A DNA stretch of 64,000 bases from Dipteris shenzhenensis (GCA_047967505.1 CM106541.1); one strand, 5' to 3'. Positions 42,583 through 54,290 are shown, counted from the first letter of the stretch. Notes: generated by a model not told the origin, from the sequence alone. A program made the numbers and translations.

Positions 42583-43498
42583 CTCTCTCTCTCTTTCCTC
42601 TCCACTCTAGTCTACGTTTCCTCTCATCTTAGTCTACTCTCTCCCCTCCTCTTCATTTCCCCCCTCTCTCTCTCTCTCTCCCACTCTCTCCTCTCCTTTT
42701 CTCTCTCTCTCTCACTTGCGCTCCCCACTCTCTCTCCCCCTCAATCTCTCTCTCCCCACTCTCTCTCTCTCCCCCCTCTCTCTCTCTCTCCCCCCTCTCT
42801 CTCTCTCTCCCCCCCTCTCTCTCTCTCTCTCCCCCCCTCTCTCCCTCTCGCTGCCGCGGTAGCGGCCTCCCCCCCTCTCTCTCTCTCTCCCCCCCCCTCT
42901 CTCTCTCCCTCCCTCTCTCTCGCTGCCGCGGCAGTGGCCCCCCCTCTCTCTCTCTCTCCCCCCTCTCTCTCCCCTCCTCTCCCCTCTCTCTCCCCCCTCT
43001 CTCTCGCGCTGCCCCCTCCCCTCTCTCTCGCGCTGCCCCCTCCCCTCTCTCTCGCGCTGCCGCGGCAGCGGCCCCCCCTCTCTCTCTCTCTCCCCCTTTC
43101 TCTCTCGCTGCCGCGGCAGCGGCCCCCTCCCTCTCTCTCTCTCCCTCCCCCCTCTCTCTCTCGTTGCCACGGCAGTGGCCCCCCTCTCTCTCGCTGCCGC
43201 GGCAGCGGCCTCCCCTCCCCTCCCTCTCTCTCTCCCCTCTCTCTCCCCCCCTCTCTCTCGCACTGCCCCCTCCCCTCTCTCTCTCGCTGTCGTGGTAGCA
43301 GCCCCCCCTTCTCTCTCTCCCCCCTTTCTCTCTCGCTGCCATGGTAGTGGCCCCCCCTCTCTCTCTCCCCCCCCCTCTCTCTCGCTACTGCGGTAGTGGC
43401 CTCCCGCCCCCTCCCTTTCTCTCTCCCCCCTCTCTCTCGCTGCCGCGGCAGTGGCCTCCCCCCCTCTCTCTCTCTCTCCCCCCTTTCTCTCTCGCTGT
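42583..43498. repeat. CT/C-rich array with GCTGCCGCGGCAGC cores (left part)
   Basis: Blocks of (CT)n and C-runs alternate with CTCGCTGCCGCGGCAGCGGCC-like cores, whose centre GCTGCCGCGGCAGC is a perfect 14-bp palindrome. Cores recur at irregular intervals of roughly 35-110 bp. The same array continues at 52074-53200 beyond the inserted Ty3 element. Proline/serine frames on one strand and arginine/glutamate frames on the other are translation of the repeat. Confidence 0.92.
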
Positions 43499-44617
43499 TG
43501 TTGACTCTGTGCCAACATGAACTTATGAAGAAAGAGAAGGTGTTACAACTTTGTGTTACAACTTTGTGTTACAACTTCTAGACACAACTTTGTGTTACGA
43601 CTTTGTGTAACAACTTTGTGTTACAAGTTTGTGTTACAACTTCTACATGAAGAGAGAGAATGTGTTACGACTTTGTGACACAACTTTGTGTTACAACTTT
43701 GTGTAACAACTTTGTGTTACAACTTTGTGTTACAACTTTGTGTTACAACTTCTACATGTAGAGAGAGAATGTGTTACAACTTTGTGATACAACTTTGTGT
43801 AACAACTTTGTGATACGACTTTGTGTTACATGCAGAGAGAGAAGCTCTCCAACTTGTATAAATACCCCATAATGGAATGAAGCCCACACTCTTTGGGGCA
43901 TTGTGTTGAGTCTACTTTTGTATTCCAAGCATTTGTCTCAAGTGTCCATGCTTCCTTGCACTACACGTCCAAAAGCATGTCCTAACCTTGCAACCCTTCT
44001 CCCCTCTCTTCCAACCCTGCAACCCACCCTCTCCCTCTCCTCCTCCCTCCTCCTCCTTCCTCCTTCTCCACCACCTCCCTCCTCCTCCTCCTCCTCCTCC
44101 TCCCTCCTCCTCCTCCTCCTCTCTCCTCCCCCTCCCTCCTCCTCTTCCCTCCTCCTTCTTCCTCCTTTCTCTTCTTTCACCCATGCTCTTACACCTTCTT
44201 CCTCTCCCACTCCTATGCTTTCCTAACCCTTAAACTCCATGATCTACGAGGGAGACGAGTTCTCCACCATGTACTCTACTCTGAACCTTGGATCCTTCTT
44301 CTAACCCTGGACTCCTTCTAAACCTTGGAACCTCCTTCTAAACCCTGGAACTCCTCCTAAACCCTACAACTCCCAATGAAGGCGAGAGCCTTCATTACCT
44401 CAACAAAGATGGTTTACGTGCATTTTACACATGCTTGCACTTTGTTTGCTTACCACACTTAAGCCTACGTCTCTTACCGGAACACGACTCGAGGTCCTAA
44501 GCTACACATATACTACAACCGACAATCCCAATATATCTGTAGGTGACAAAAAGCCTCGGAACCCTGCAACATAGAATACCCAGCTCTTCCTACGAAAGCA
44601 GTAGGAAAGAGCCTACA
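43499..44617 (+). mobile_element. 5' LTR of the large Ty3 element
   Basis: It starts TGTTGACTCTGTG and ends GAGCCTACA, about 1.1 kb. It contains tandem TTACAACTTTGTG units (43540-43835), ACAAAGAGTGTGGGCTTC complement landmarks, a TCC-rich tract (44040-44165) and GGTGACAAAAAGCCTC near the end. It is homologous to 27863-29043 and, more distantly, 13440-14010. Confidence 0.85.
43540..43835. repeat. Tandem TTACAACTTTGTG repeat in the LTR
   Basis: A 13-14-nt unit is repeated many times, with occasional TTCTACATGTAGAGAGAGAA inserts. Confidence 0.93.
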
Positions 44618-44619
44618 TT

Positions 44620-44637
44620 TGGCGCCGTTGCCGGGGA
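44620..44637 (+). promoter_or_regulatory. Primer binding site, OTA/Athila-Tat type
   Basis: TGGCGCCGTTGCCGGGGA lies two bases after the LTR end. This is the classic primer site of plant Athila/Tat Ty3 elements, usually ascribed to tRNA-Asp. Confidence 0.92.
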
Positions 44638-45299
44638 GACTAGCGTCTCAAGTAGTGAATAAACATACGTAGGTATGTGTAAAACAAGACACTACTTTGA
44701 ACTTTCACGAACATAACACTCAAGGGCAAGGAGAGTAAATTTTTTTCCCAATCCTAGCCAAACATATTAACCCCAAACATCAACTTTGGGTTACTACCTT
44801 AAGAAATTTTCTTAATTTCTTAAATATAAGCCACATGAGATACAATCAGGCTAGGTAGTGGACACGGATGTGTAGAGCTTTCAATTTCGATCATTTTACC
44901 TTTTTACAGAAAAGCAAACCGAGCACTCCATAAAGAGTTATGGCTCGGGAAGAGTTTAGGGTTAAACCCTAAACCTAAACCCTAAACCTAAAATCCAATC
45001 CTATAAAAACCTACTCCACCCCCCTCATTCTTCATCTTTCACTTTTTGCCTCCATTCTCTTCCTCATTCCGAGCCCCACGCAAGACACTCCTCCCTCTCC
45101 ATCGACCACCCCCTTACTCCTATCCTCGCCATGTAAGTGACATCGAGCCCTTCTCGCAGCGATGACCTAGCCTTCCACCCACCGTCCATTGTTCCGCAAC
45201 AATCCCGTTACATCGAGAAAGACTTGGAGAGCGTTTAGGTAACCACTCCTCCTTGCTTTTCGATTTTCGTCTTTCAAGTTTTTTTTTTGTTTTGCTCTT

Positions 45300-46570
45300 T
45301 TTTACACCTCCCCCCTCCCACTCCATCTCCACCACCTTCCCCCTCTCCCCCTCCCCCTCCCCCTCCACCACCACCTCCCCCCTCCCACTCCATCTCCACC
45401 ACCTCCCACCTCCCCCCTCCCCCCTCCCCCTCCATCTCCACCGCCACCTCCCCCCCTCCCCCTTCATCTCCACCCCCCCCTTCCCCCCTCCCCCTTCATC
45501 TCCACCTCCCCCTCCACCACCACCTTCTCCCCTCCCCCTTCATCTCCACCCCCCCCTCCCCCTCCCCCTCCACCACCTCCCCTCTCCCCCTCCCCCTCCA
45601 CCACCACCTCCCCTCTCCCCCTCCCCCTCCACCACCACCTCCCCCCTCCCCCCCCCTCTCCCCCTCCCCCTCCCCCCTCCCCCTCCACCACCACCTCCCC
45701 CCTCTCTCTCCCCCTCCCCCTCCACCACCACCTCCCCCCTCCCTCTCCCCCTCCCCCTCCCCCTCTCCCCCTCCCCCTTCACCACCACCTCCCCCCTCTT
45801 CCCCCCCCCCTCCACCACCACCTCCTCCCTCCCCCTTTCTCTCTCTATCTCCTCTTTTTCTTCCCCCCCCTCTCTCTTTCCTCTCTCCCCCATCCCCCTC
45901 TCTCTCTTAACTCTCTCCTCTCTTCCCTCTCCCCCACCCCCTCTCTCTCTCCCCTTTCCCCCTCGTCTCTCTCCTCTTTTTCCCCCCTCACTCTCTCCTC
46001 TCTCCCCCTCATTCTCTCCCCCACCCCCTCTCTCTCCCCCCCCCTTACCCCGCTCAATGCCCCACCCCACCCCACCCCACCCCCCCTCCCGCGGCGGTGC
46101 TCCGCAGCGCCGCCGCCCGCTCACCCCCCCGCGGCGACGCACACAGTGCCGCCGCCGCCCCCGCGTGCCCCCTAACCCCCCGCCCCCCCCGCGCCACCCC
46201 CCGCCCTCCCCCGCCGCCCCCCGCGCACCCCCCAACCCCGCCCCGCCCTGCGCCCTTCGCCCCCGCCACCCGCCCGTGGCGCGACGCCGCCGCCCCGCGC
46301 ACCCCCCTACCCCTAGCCCCCGCGCACCCCCCAGCCCCTTCCCCCCCCCTGCGCCACCCCCCGCCCTTTCCCCCCGCGCCACCCCCCGCCTCCCCCCCCT
46401 GCACCCCCGCCCCGCCCCCCTCCCCTCCACTCGAGCCCTCTCCCCCGCACCCCCGAACCACCTCCCCCCCCCCTTCGCAACCACCCCCCCTGCGCAAACC
46501 CCCCTGCTCCAACTCCCCTTGCAAAACCCCGCCACCCCCCTTGGACGCCGCCGTCAGACGCCCCCCACGG
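45300..46570. repeat. Polypyrimidine / C-rich low-complexity tract
   Basis: The plus strand is dominated by C with T, then C with G from 46080. The minus strand has dense G-runs able to form G-quadruplexes. It lies within the leader of the element. Confidence 0.93.
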
Positions 46571-46609
46571 AAAAAAAAAAAAAAAAAAACTAACCTAAAA
46601 CTAACCCTA

Positions 46610-46875
46610 GGGTTCGCTTTGACCTTAGTGCGGTTAGTCTTAACTACCGTTAGGTTAGGTTAGTTAGGTTAGGATAACTAGGTTAGTTAGTTAATCTCAG
46701 TTAGATTAGTTCACGTAGGTTAGGTTAGTAGTAACTGAAGTTAGGTTAGTTTAGTTAACCCTCAGTTAGTTAGACTAGGTTCGGTTAGATTACCCTCAGT
46801 TAGGTTAGACTAACTCTTTTGTTAGTAACTAACTACAGTTAGTTAACCTCCCAGTTACAGTAACTGGGAGGATCT
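46610..46875. repeat. Degenerate GTTAG/TTAGG tandem repeats
   Basis: Words such as GGTTAGGTTAGTTAGG recur in imperfect register directly after the A-run. This is not canonical telomere repeat. Confidence 0.75.
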
Positions 46876-47501
46876 AGGTTAGTTTCCTTAACTAGAGTCA
46901 CTTGGTTTCAACCCTTCAGTTGGACTTAAAGTCCATTCACACCACCATTAGGACCCCCCAAACGCCAAATTTACCCCTCCTTTAACCCCTCGAAACTCAT
47001 CCGTTTGGGACCCAAATTGAACCCCGTTTGAACCCAGATTTCACACACGGAACCACCACGTTACGGGGTATTTTTCCAGCCCATTGCACACCATTTCGGC
47101 ATCCCTAGCACACGTTCATTCGCACCCCCGTGTGGGCCTCATTTTGCATTAATTCACTCGTATTTTCACGCCGTGACCTCCGATTAACGATCCGTCTGCA
47201 CCGGCACATTTCCTACACACGTAGGACAATCTTAGGCACATTATTAACACGATGGTCCCTACACAAACTAACACCACTCTAACTCTCCTAACAACACCAC
47301 CTCCACGCCCGCACTTGGGGTAGCGACACCCGTAGCAAATCACGCACAATCTGCATGCAGTTACGTTCCGGCCAATGACTTCGCCTCCAACGCTCGCCCC
47401 ATCCGCACATAACTCCACTGCAACAACCACCCCCGCCAATCCTCTACCCCGAATCCCCCCCTGAGATTCAACAACTCCCTTTAACTCCTCCACGCCCCAA
47501 C

Positions 47502-49415
47502 ATGGCTGGACGCCGTCATGACCATGATGGGGATATCGAGCTCGATGCTCAGGCTGACAACTTCTTCAATCGACGAAATCACAACAATCAAGGCCGCCGC
47601 CCCTTGGGAAAACTGGAACTTCCCAAATATAATGGTAGGGGAGACCCAGCTCGCTTCCTCCAGCATTTTGATGCCGCATGTCGAGCAGGTGGTGATCAAT
47701 CCCATGAAACCAAGGTGGCTTGGTTTCCAATGGCCTTAACTGATGAGGCGTCAGAATGGTACCTCGACCTTCTCGTGGAAGAACGTGCCACATGGGACCT
47801 ACTTCAAACCGAATTCAAACGTCGCTTTCAAACGGAGAGGCTACAAGACGATCTCGCTCTCCAACTCAGCAAGATCGAATAAGGCCGGAGGGAAGATGTA
47901 CGCACATACCTGGGAAAGATGAAGAGATTGATCGCCAAATGTGACCCACGCCCAGATGCAAAGTACCTCACGGCATGGTTCATAGCAGGTCTAAGAAAGA
48001 AAATCCACAAGGATATGAAAAAGATAAGTAGCTATGAAACATTCAGTGCTGCTCATGCGGCAGCCATTGACATCGAAGATGGCATGACAGATTCAGACAC
48101 TAGCAGTGATGATGCCAGATCAAATACACGAGATAAACGCTCGAAAAAAGGTAAATCAAAGGACACTGCCGAAACATCCAATGAAGATCGCCTAGAGGCC
48201 ATGACCTTGAAGCTGAAAGAAGATATGATGCAGGCCATGGATCAAAAACTCCACTTGTCTCAGCCGCCAACTCAAACATATCCACGGTGAGAAAATGTCT
48301 GGTGCCCACACTGCTTGGCAAATCATACAGCAAATGAATGCCCAGTCCTAAGAGCAAGGATCAATGCACAAGCAAATCCACCGCCACGGTTGTGGACCTG
48401 CCATATCTGCGTCGTCGGCGGTCATGATGAGAACAGTTGCATCTTCAACATGCGCAACAATCCGCCTCGACCACCACAATACCAAGCGGCACCCATGCCA
48501 GTATACAGGCAACCGGCACTTACACAAGCGCCACCAGCTCCGAGGCTAAATCCTGTTCCCGTTCGGACACAAGTCCCACAACTACTCAGGAATCCGAATC
48601 CACGACCGTATCCAAGAGCACCAAATCCAGCTCCTCAGGCAGTTCCCATACATCAATTACAAGCCGAGGAAGTAGACTCGCTATTTGAGTATGAAGCAGA
48701 GTACCCAGTGTACTATGTAGAAGGTGCAGAGGGTCTAATAACAGTCTATGCAAATCAAGTGCAACCCAACACATTTCGAGCACCAATCAAGTGTTACGGT
48801 TGTGGAGAAAATCATAGGATCGCAGAGTGCCCTCATCGTGGTAGCCCCACTACTTTCCAACCACTTTGCAGAGATTGTGGCATAGGACATGCCTGTATGG
48901 ATTGTCCCATGAAAAAAAAGGTCCCAGAACAAACAGAGGTTAAGCCTGACATCCCCATCGACATCATTGGGGTGGACCATCAAAGTCTGGGTCCGGCAAG
49001 TCTAAGGTCACAACCTATCAATGTAATTACACGCCAACAGAAAGAGGCCACGAAGGACCCTATCATTCCAATCCAACCGAAGCGACTTCTGAGAAAGAAG
49101 GCACAAGTGCCTCCACCTCCGCCAAGCAATGAGCAGCCGAGCTCATCCACATCAACTCCCGAGCCTCGAATAAAAGAAGCTCCATTCCCGAATGCAGAGG
49201 TGGAGAAGGCTCGTTTTCAGGTACTTCAGCAATGGGTCCAGAATGAACAAGCTCAATTTGAGGCTCAGAAACAAGCTCAAGACCCAATCCATGACTTGGC
49301 CCCACAAAGTATTGATATTGTACTCGAGCCTTTGTTCCAACAATAGACTCCACAACAGAATGTACCGCCACGTCAACTTGAAGGAGCTGCACTCTCTAGC
49401 ATCCTGAGTTGCCCT
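47502..49415 (+). pseudogene. gag of the large Ty3 element, four zinc knuckles
   Basis: From ATG 47502 one frame runs into pol. The capsid (Retrotrans_gag) region shows LGKLELPKYNGRGDPARFLQ, WFPMALTDEASEWYLDL and TWDLLQTEFKRRFQ. A charged Ser/Lys/Asp linker follows. There are four zinc-knuckle-like motifs: CPHCLANHTANEC, CHICVVGGHDENSC (after a Pro-rich stretch, CYGCGENHRIAEC follows) and CRDCGIGHACMDC; three have a C-X2-C-X3-H-X4-C spacing and one X4. Stops: TAA 47880-47882, TGA 48288-48290 and TAG 49344-49346, each explainable by one C-to-T or G-to-A change. It packages element RNA in the particle. The frame is otherwise well kept, so the insertion is not ancient. Confidence 0.88.
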
Positions 49416-51963
49416 GTGTCAATTCCCATTGGAATCCTCTTACGGAATTGTCCCAATCTCTGGGAGAGTTTCAAAGGATGGATTGAACTCGCAAATCCCC
49501 CTCCACCTATGAACGTCATTGAAGATATCCCTGTGCGGATGGGTGAGAGAGATGACATACGCAACATCACTGTGCCTTTGATCCACAAGGCATATAATGA
49601 AGTCCAAGCCATAGTGGATGGTGGAGCAGGTGTCAATGTCCTATCAAAGGAGCTCTACGAAGAATGGGGTCTCCCACCAATGCAAAAGGCTAATTTCAAC
49701 ATACGCCTTGCCGATGATTCACGGGCTAAACCCTTGGGAATAGTGAATGGCGTGTCCACAAAGATCGCAGGAGTCCGCTTTTCCCTTCAATTCACAATCT
49801 TGGATCTCCCCAAAAAATCCTATCAAATCTTACTGGGACGTCCTTGGTTACGGGAAGCATCAGTCCTCCATGACTGGGGAACTAATAGATTGACAATCCA
49901 GAATCGAGACACTGCAGTCAGGGTGAATGTGGAGACAAGATCTATTAAACCAATTGTTCCTAGAGCATTGGATGACACATCTTCCACGACACTCTCGAGC
50001 AAATCAGCTCCCTTGCAACAGCATGCCATAGCAGGTGACTCACAAAGCAATGTCAATAACTGGATACAAACATTGGCAACCATCGACAACTGCCATTCAT
50101 TAGACCCCATTTTCTCACAGATAGATGTTAACGCACTACAGGTCGATCCTCCACCGACACATGAAGAACCAATCGATCTAGAGATGCCATTCTTTATGGC
50201 TGACCTCGAATGGGAGAATGAACCTGAAGAAGGTACCCATACCAATGATGACTCAGATTTTCCTTGGGACCTTGAAACAGAGGCTGTGAATGCTGAAATT
50301 GAAAATAAAATCCTTGATAATGACCTAGCCATTCTGCATGCCCTAATGGCAGTTGAGCTCCCAAAAGTTGAACCTCCACAGTTGAATAACAGCAGAAGAT
50401 CCCGCAAGAAAGCTGCACGAGGAAATCGCAGAAAAGCCAAGGCCGAGCACTTCAATGAATTCGAACGAGTCCAAACAAGGATTGTCGAATTGTACCTTGC
50501 AAAGTCAGTTCCCTCCAAATCAATACCACCACCTCTTGAATGGTCCCCTGAGGGACTGGAAGGAGTATGTGCAGCACATGAACCCTTACTTGGAAACACC
50601 TTACCAGTGGAAAAGTTACCCCACAGTTCCCAACGTAAGAAGTTTCGGAAATATAAGCCACATGTGCGGATGAAGCTCGATCAAGAGACTTCAGAAAAAG
50701 AAAGAACAGAAGAGCCTAACCAATTAATAAATGCAACTATGCCACCCAGTACACATGACACATGTCAGGCTAGTTCAAACCCCTCAGAGGCCGATCTTCG
50801 AGAAGTGTCGGAATACTTTAAGAATTATACAAGTGGCAGTGCGCCAATAGCAATGCCAAGACCAATCAGAGAATCTGAAGTTCAAGAAACCGATAGCATT
50901 GGAGAAACTCCAATCTATGAGGGACCGGCAAAAACACGCACAATAAACCTCGCCCTTGAAGGGGAGGAAGAAAAATTGGTTTTCATTGGGAAACAGCTCC
51001 GTCAAGAAGATGAAATCAAACTCAAAGACCTCCTAATGGAATACCGTGACTGCCTAGCATGGTCATACAAAGAGATGAAAGGAATTTCACCAGAAGTGGC
51101 AGTTCACACGATCCCTATAAGGGAAGGTGCTTGCCCTAAGGTATGTGGACCTTATCGCACAAATCCTAAATATGGCACCATGGTTTATGACGAGCTGGAA
51201 AAACTCCTAGATGCCGGATTCATCTACGAGATAGAGCACACTGATTGGGTTTCACCCATTGTCATTGTGCCTAAACGCAACAAGAAGCTCAGAATATGCG
51301 TAAACTTGAAAAATGTGAATGCCGCCACAATTAGGGATCACTACCCCCTACCCTTAATAGAAACAGTGTTGGAAAAGGTGGTAGGATCCGAAATATATAG
51401 CTTCTTGGATGGCTTCAGTGGCTATAACCAAGTGCAAATTGCTCCTCAAGACCAATCAAAAACATCATTTGCTACAGAATGGGGTATTTTTGCATATAGA
51501 GTCATGCCATTCGGCCTTTGTAATGCCCCAGCCACATTCCAGCGAGTCATGTTCACAGCTTTCAAATCATTTTTGAATAAGTTTTTACAGGTGTTCTTGG
51601 ATGATTTGTGCATCCATTCAACCAAACAGGACCACTTCAAATGTCTGGAAGAAGTACTAATCAAATGCAGGGAGTATGGCATCTCCCTAAATCCAACAAA
51701 ATGCCAGTTCATGGTCACCCACGGAGTTGTTTTGGGACACATCGTCTCTCAACATGGGATTGCAACTGACATGGACAAAATCAAAATCATCATGGAATTG
51801 CCTCCTCCTACATATTCCAAAGGTGTACAGGTCTTTATGGGACATGCCGGCTATTATAGAAGATTTATATTGCGGTATGCAATGATAGCTAGACCACTTT
51901 ACAAATTATTAGTGGAGTTCTTATGGACCGAAGAGTGCGACCAAGCCTTCGAGCTTTTAAAGT
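49416..51963 (+). pseudogene. pol (protease, reverse transcriptase) of the large Ty3 element
   Basis: The frame is open for about 850 codons up to the gap. Protease: AIVDGGAGVNVLSKELYEEW (DGG catalytic site) and ILLGRPWLREA about 85 residues later. A poorly conserved linker of about 330 residues follows. RT: IPIREGACPKVCGPYRTNP, WVSPIVIVPKRNKKLRICVN, the first catalytic aspartate in SFLDGFSGYNQV, RVMPFGLCNAPATFQRVM, the FLDD box (VFLDDLCIH near 51600) and GHIVSQHGIATDMDKI. It is cut at the start of RNase H (FELLK) by the run of N. Residues translated after the gap are CT-array, not pol. Apart from the three stops upstream, this RT looks intact. Confidence 0.9.
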
Positions 51964-52063
51964 NNNNNNNNNNNNNNNNNNNNNNNNNNNNNNNNNNNNN
52001 NNNNNNNNNNNNNNNNNNNNNNNNNNNNNNNNNNNNNNNNNNNNNNNNNNNNNNNNNNNNNNN
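51964..52063. other. Assembly gap (100 N)
   Basis: One hundred N is a conventional size for a gap of unknown length. It sits inside the Ty3 element, between RT and the last bases of the 3' LTR. Confidence 0.99.
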
Positions 52064-52073
52064 TGAGCCTACA

Positions 52074-53200
52074 GCTGTGGTGGCAGCAGCCCCCCCTCTC
52101 TCTCTCCCCTCCCCTCCCCTCCCTCTCTCTCCCCCCCTCTCTCTGCTGCCGCAGCAGTGGCCTCCCTCCCCTCTCTCTCTCTCTCTCCCCCCCTCTCTCT
52201 CGTGCTACCGCGGGCAGTGGCCTCCCCCCTCTCTCCCCTCTCTCCCCCCCCCTTCTCTCCCCCCCTCTCTCTCTCTCCCCCCCTCTCTCTCTCTCCCCCC
52301 TCGTGCTGCCGCCCCCCCTCTCTCTCCCCTCCTCTCTCCGCTGCGACGGCAGCGGCCTCCCCCCTTCTCTCCCCTCTCTCCCCCCCTTCTCTCCCCCCCT
52401 CTCTCTCTCTCTCCCCCCTCTCTCTCCCGCTGTCGCGGCAGCGGCCCCCCCTTCTCTCTCTCTCCCTCCCTTTCTCTCTCCCCCCTCTCTCTCTCGTTGC
52501 CGTGGCAGCGGCCTCCCCTCCCCTCCCCTCTCTCTCTCTCCTCCCCTCTCTCTCCCCCCCTCTCCCAACGACGGCCTCCCCCCTCTCTCCCCCGCCCTCT
52601 CTCCCCCCCTCGTGTTGCCGCGGCAACGGCCTCCCCCCTCTCTCTCTCTCCCCGCCCTCTCTCTCTCCCCCCCTCTCTCTCGCGCTGCCGCTGGCAGCGG
52701 CCTCCCCCCTCTCTCCCCTCTCTCCCCCGCCCTCTCCCCCCCTCGCGCTACCGCGGTAGCGGCCTCCCCCCCTCTCTCTCTCCTCCTCCCCTCTCTCTCT
52801 CGCTGTCGCGGCAGTGGCCTCCCCCCCTCTCTCTCTTTCCCCCCCCTCTCTCCCCCCTCTCTCTCTCTCTCCCCCCTTCTCTCGCGCTGCCGCGGCAACG
52901 GCCCCCCCTCTCTCCCCTCTCTCCCTTCCCCCTCTCTCTCGCACTACCGCCGCAGTGGCCTCCCCTCTCTCTCTCTCTCTCTCTCTCCCCACTCTCTCTC
53001 TCTCCCCCCTCTCTCTCTCTTTTACCTCTCACCCTCTCTCTCTAAACGTCTCTCCTCTCTCTTTCTCTCTCTCTCTAAAAGTCTCTCCTCTCTCTCCCTC
53101 TCTCTCTCTCTCTCTCTTTTGCTGCCGAGTCAGCAAGACTCTCTCTCTTATAATCTCTCTCTAAAAGTCTTTCCTTCACTTTTCTCTCTCTAAGTTCTCT
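52074..53200. repeat. CT/C-rich array with GCTGCCGCGGCAGC cores (right part)
   Basis: The unit and palindromic core are the same as at 42583-43498. The first bases GCTGTGGTGGCAGCAGCC form an array core interrupted by the Ty3 insertion. Toward 53000-53200 the cores disappear and (CT)n with AAAAGTCTCTCC remains. Confidence 0.92.
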
Positions 53201-53450
53201 CTCTATAATAAAATATCAAAGAATACAAATTTTAAAAAAAGTACCTGGAAAAAAGTTGAGATCTATTCTTGTGCTTGCTTTTGCTCTGCCTCCTCTTTTT
53301 GCTTCTCCTCTTGCTCTTCCTTGTTGAAATGAGAGAAACAATGAGAGAAGGAGAGTATATATAAGAAAAACTAGGGTTTTAAGTGCTTCTCTCTCATTGG
53401 TCCTTCTATATCATTATCTCCTCTCCCATTGGCCTCTCTATTAGATTATC
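53201..53450. other. Short unique stretch between arrays
   Basis: It contains TATATATAAGAAAAACTAGGG (about 53355) and CTCTCATTGG/CTCCCATTGG words. No gene is seen. Confidence 0.4.
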
Positions 53451-54290
53451 TTCTCTCTCTCTCCCACCCACTCCCATCCTCCCACCCCATTCCCACTCCC
53501 ACCCCCATCCTCCCACCCCACCTCCCCCATTCCCACTCCCACGCCCACGCCCATTCTTCCACCTTCCCCATTCCCACTCCCTCTCCCACTCCCATCCTCC
53601 CACCCCACCCCTCCCACTCCCACCCTCACCCCACCCCCACCTCCCCCATTCCCACTCCCTCTCCCACTCCCACTCCCACTCCCACTCCCATTCTCCCACC
53701 CACTCCCATCCTCCCACCTCCACCTCTCACTCCCACTCCCATCCTCCCACCCCCACCCCTCCCCCCCCATTCCCACTCCCATTCCCACTCCCACTCCCAT
53801 TCTCCCACCCTTATCCTTCCACCTCACCCCTCCCACTCCCATCCTCCCACTCCCTCTCCCACTCCCACTCCCACTCCCACTCCCATTTTCCCACCCCCCC
53901 ACCTCCCCCATTCCCACTCCCTCCCCCATCCTCCCACCCCACCCCTCCCACTTCCACCCCCACCTCCCCCATTCCCACTCCCATCCTCCCACCTCACCCC
54001 TCCCACTTCCACCCCCACCTCCCCATTCCCACTCCCTCTCCCACTCCCATCCTCCCACTCCCACTCCCCACCCCTCCCACTCCCACTCCCATCCTCCCAC
54101 CCTCACCCCACCCCCACCTCCCCCATTCCCACTCCCTCTCCCACTCCCACTCCCATTCTCCCACCCCCAACCCCACCTCCCCCATTCCCACTCCCTCTCC
54201 CACTCCCATCCTCCCACCCCCAACCCCACCGCCCCCATTCCCACTCCCTCTCCCACTCTCCCTTTCTCCCACTACCACCCTCCCAACTAT
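53451..54290. repeat. CCCACTCCCATT minisatellite
   Basis: Imperfect hexamer-like units CCCACT/CCCATT/CCCACC build higher-order repeats such as CACCTCCCCCATTCCCACTCCCTCTCCCACTCCCATCCTCC. The minus strand is G-rich with regular GGG runs. Confidence 0.95.

Larger units (their letters stand above)
44638..47501 (+). mobile_element. 2.9-kb leader of the large Ty3 element
   Basis: It contains a short CCCTAAA telomere-like run (44960-44990), a nearly pure polypyrimidine tract (45300-46060: CCCCCTCC, CCACCACCTCC), a G+C-rich segment (46050-46570) and an A-run (about 46570-46590). Degenerate GTTAG/TTAGG repeats (46630-46870) and mixed sequence follow, up to the gag ATG. The long proline-rich frame 45253-46593 and its opposite glycine-rich frames are products of base composition. 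No known gene is present. Confidence 0.75.
43499..52073 (+). mobile_element. Large OTA-type Ty3/gypsy element, 3' half hidden in an assembly gap
   Basis: It consists of the 5' LTR (43499-44617), primer site, 2.9-kb leader, gag-pol in one frame (47502-51963), then 100 N (51964-52063). The last ten bases before 52074 read TGAGCCTACA, matching the 5' LTR end GAGCCTACA. They are followed by GCTGT, the same five bases that precede the 5' LTR (43494-43498). The element is therefore bounded on both sides and inserted into the CT-rich array. RNase H, integrase and nearly all of the 3' LTR must lie in the gap, so the gap is much longer than 100 bp. Confidence 0.88.

Noticed and set aside
42653-43518. 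Long Arg/Glu/Gly-rich frames (minus) and Ser/Pro/Leu-rich frames (plus)
   Set aside because: They are translation of the CT/GA repeat array. Several frames are open at once.
45253-46593. 446-codon proline/serine-rich open frame (plus) and long glycine/arginine-rich frames opposite
   Set aside because: Stop codons are rare by composition in polypyrimidine and C-rich DNA. The frames lack any domain and overlap one another in several registers.
52064-53193. Apparent continuation of the pol frame across the N gap into a serine/proline tail
   Set aside because: The gap is of unknown length, and the sequence beyond is the end of an LTR followed by the CT array, not protein.
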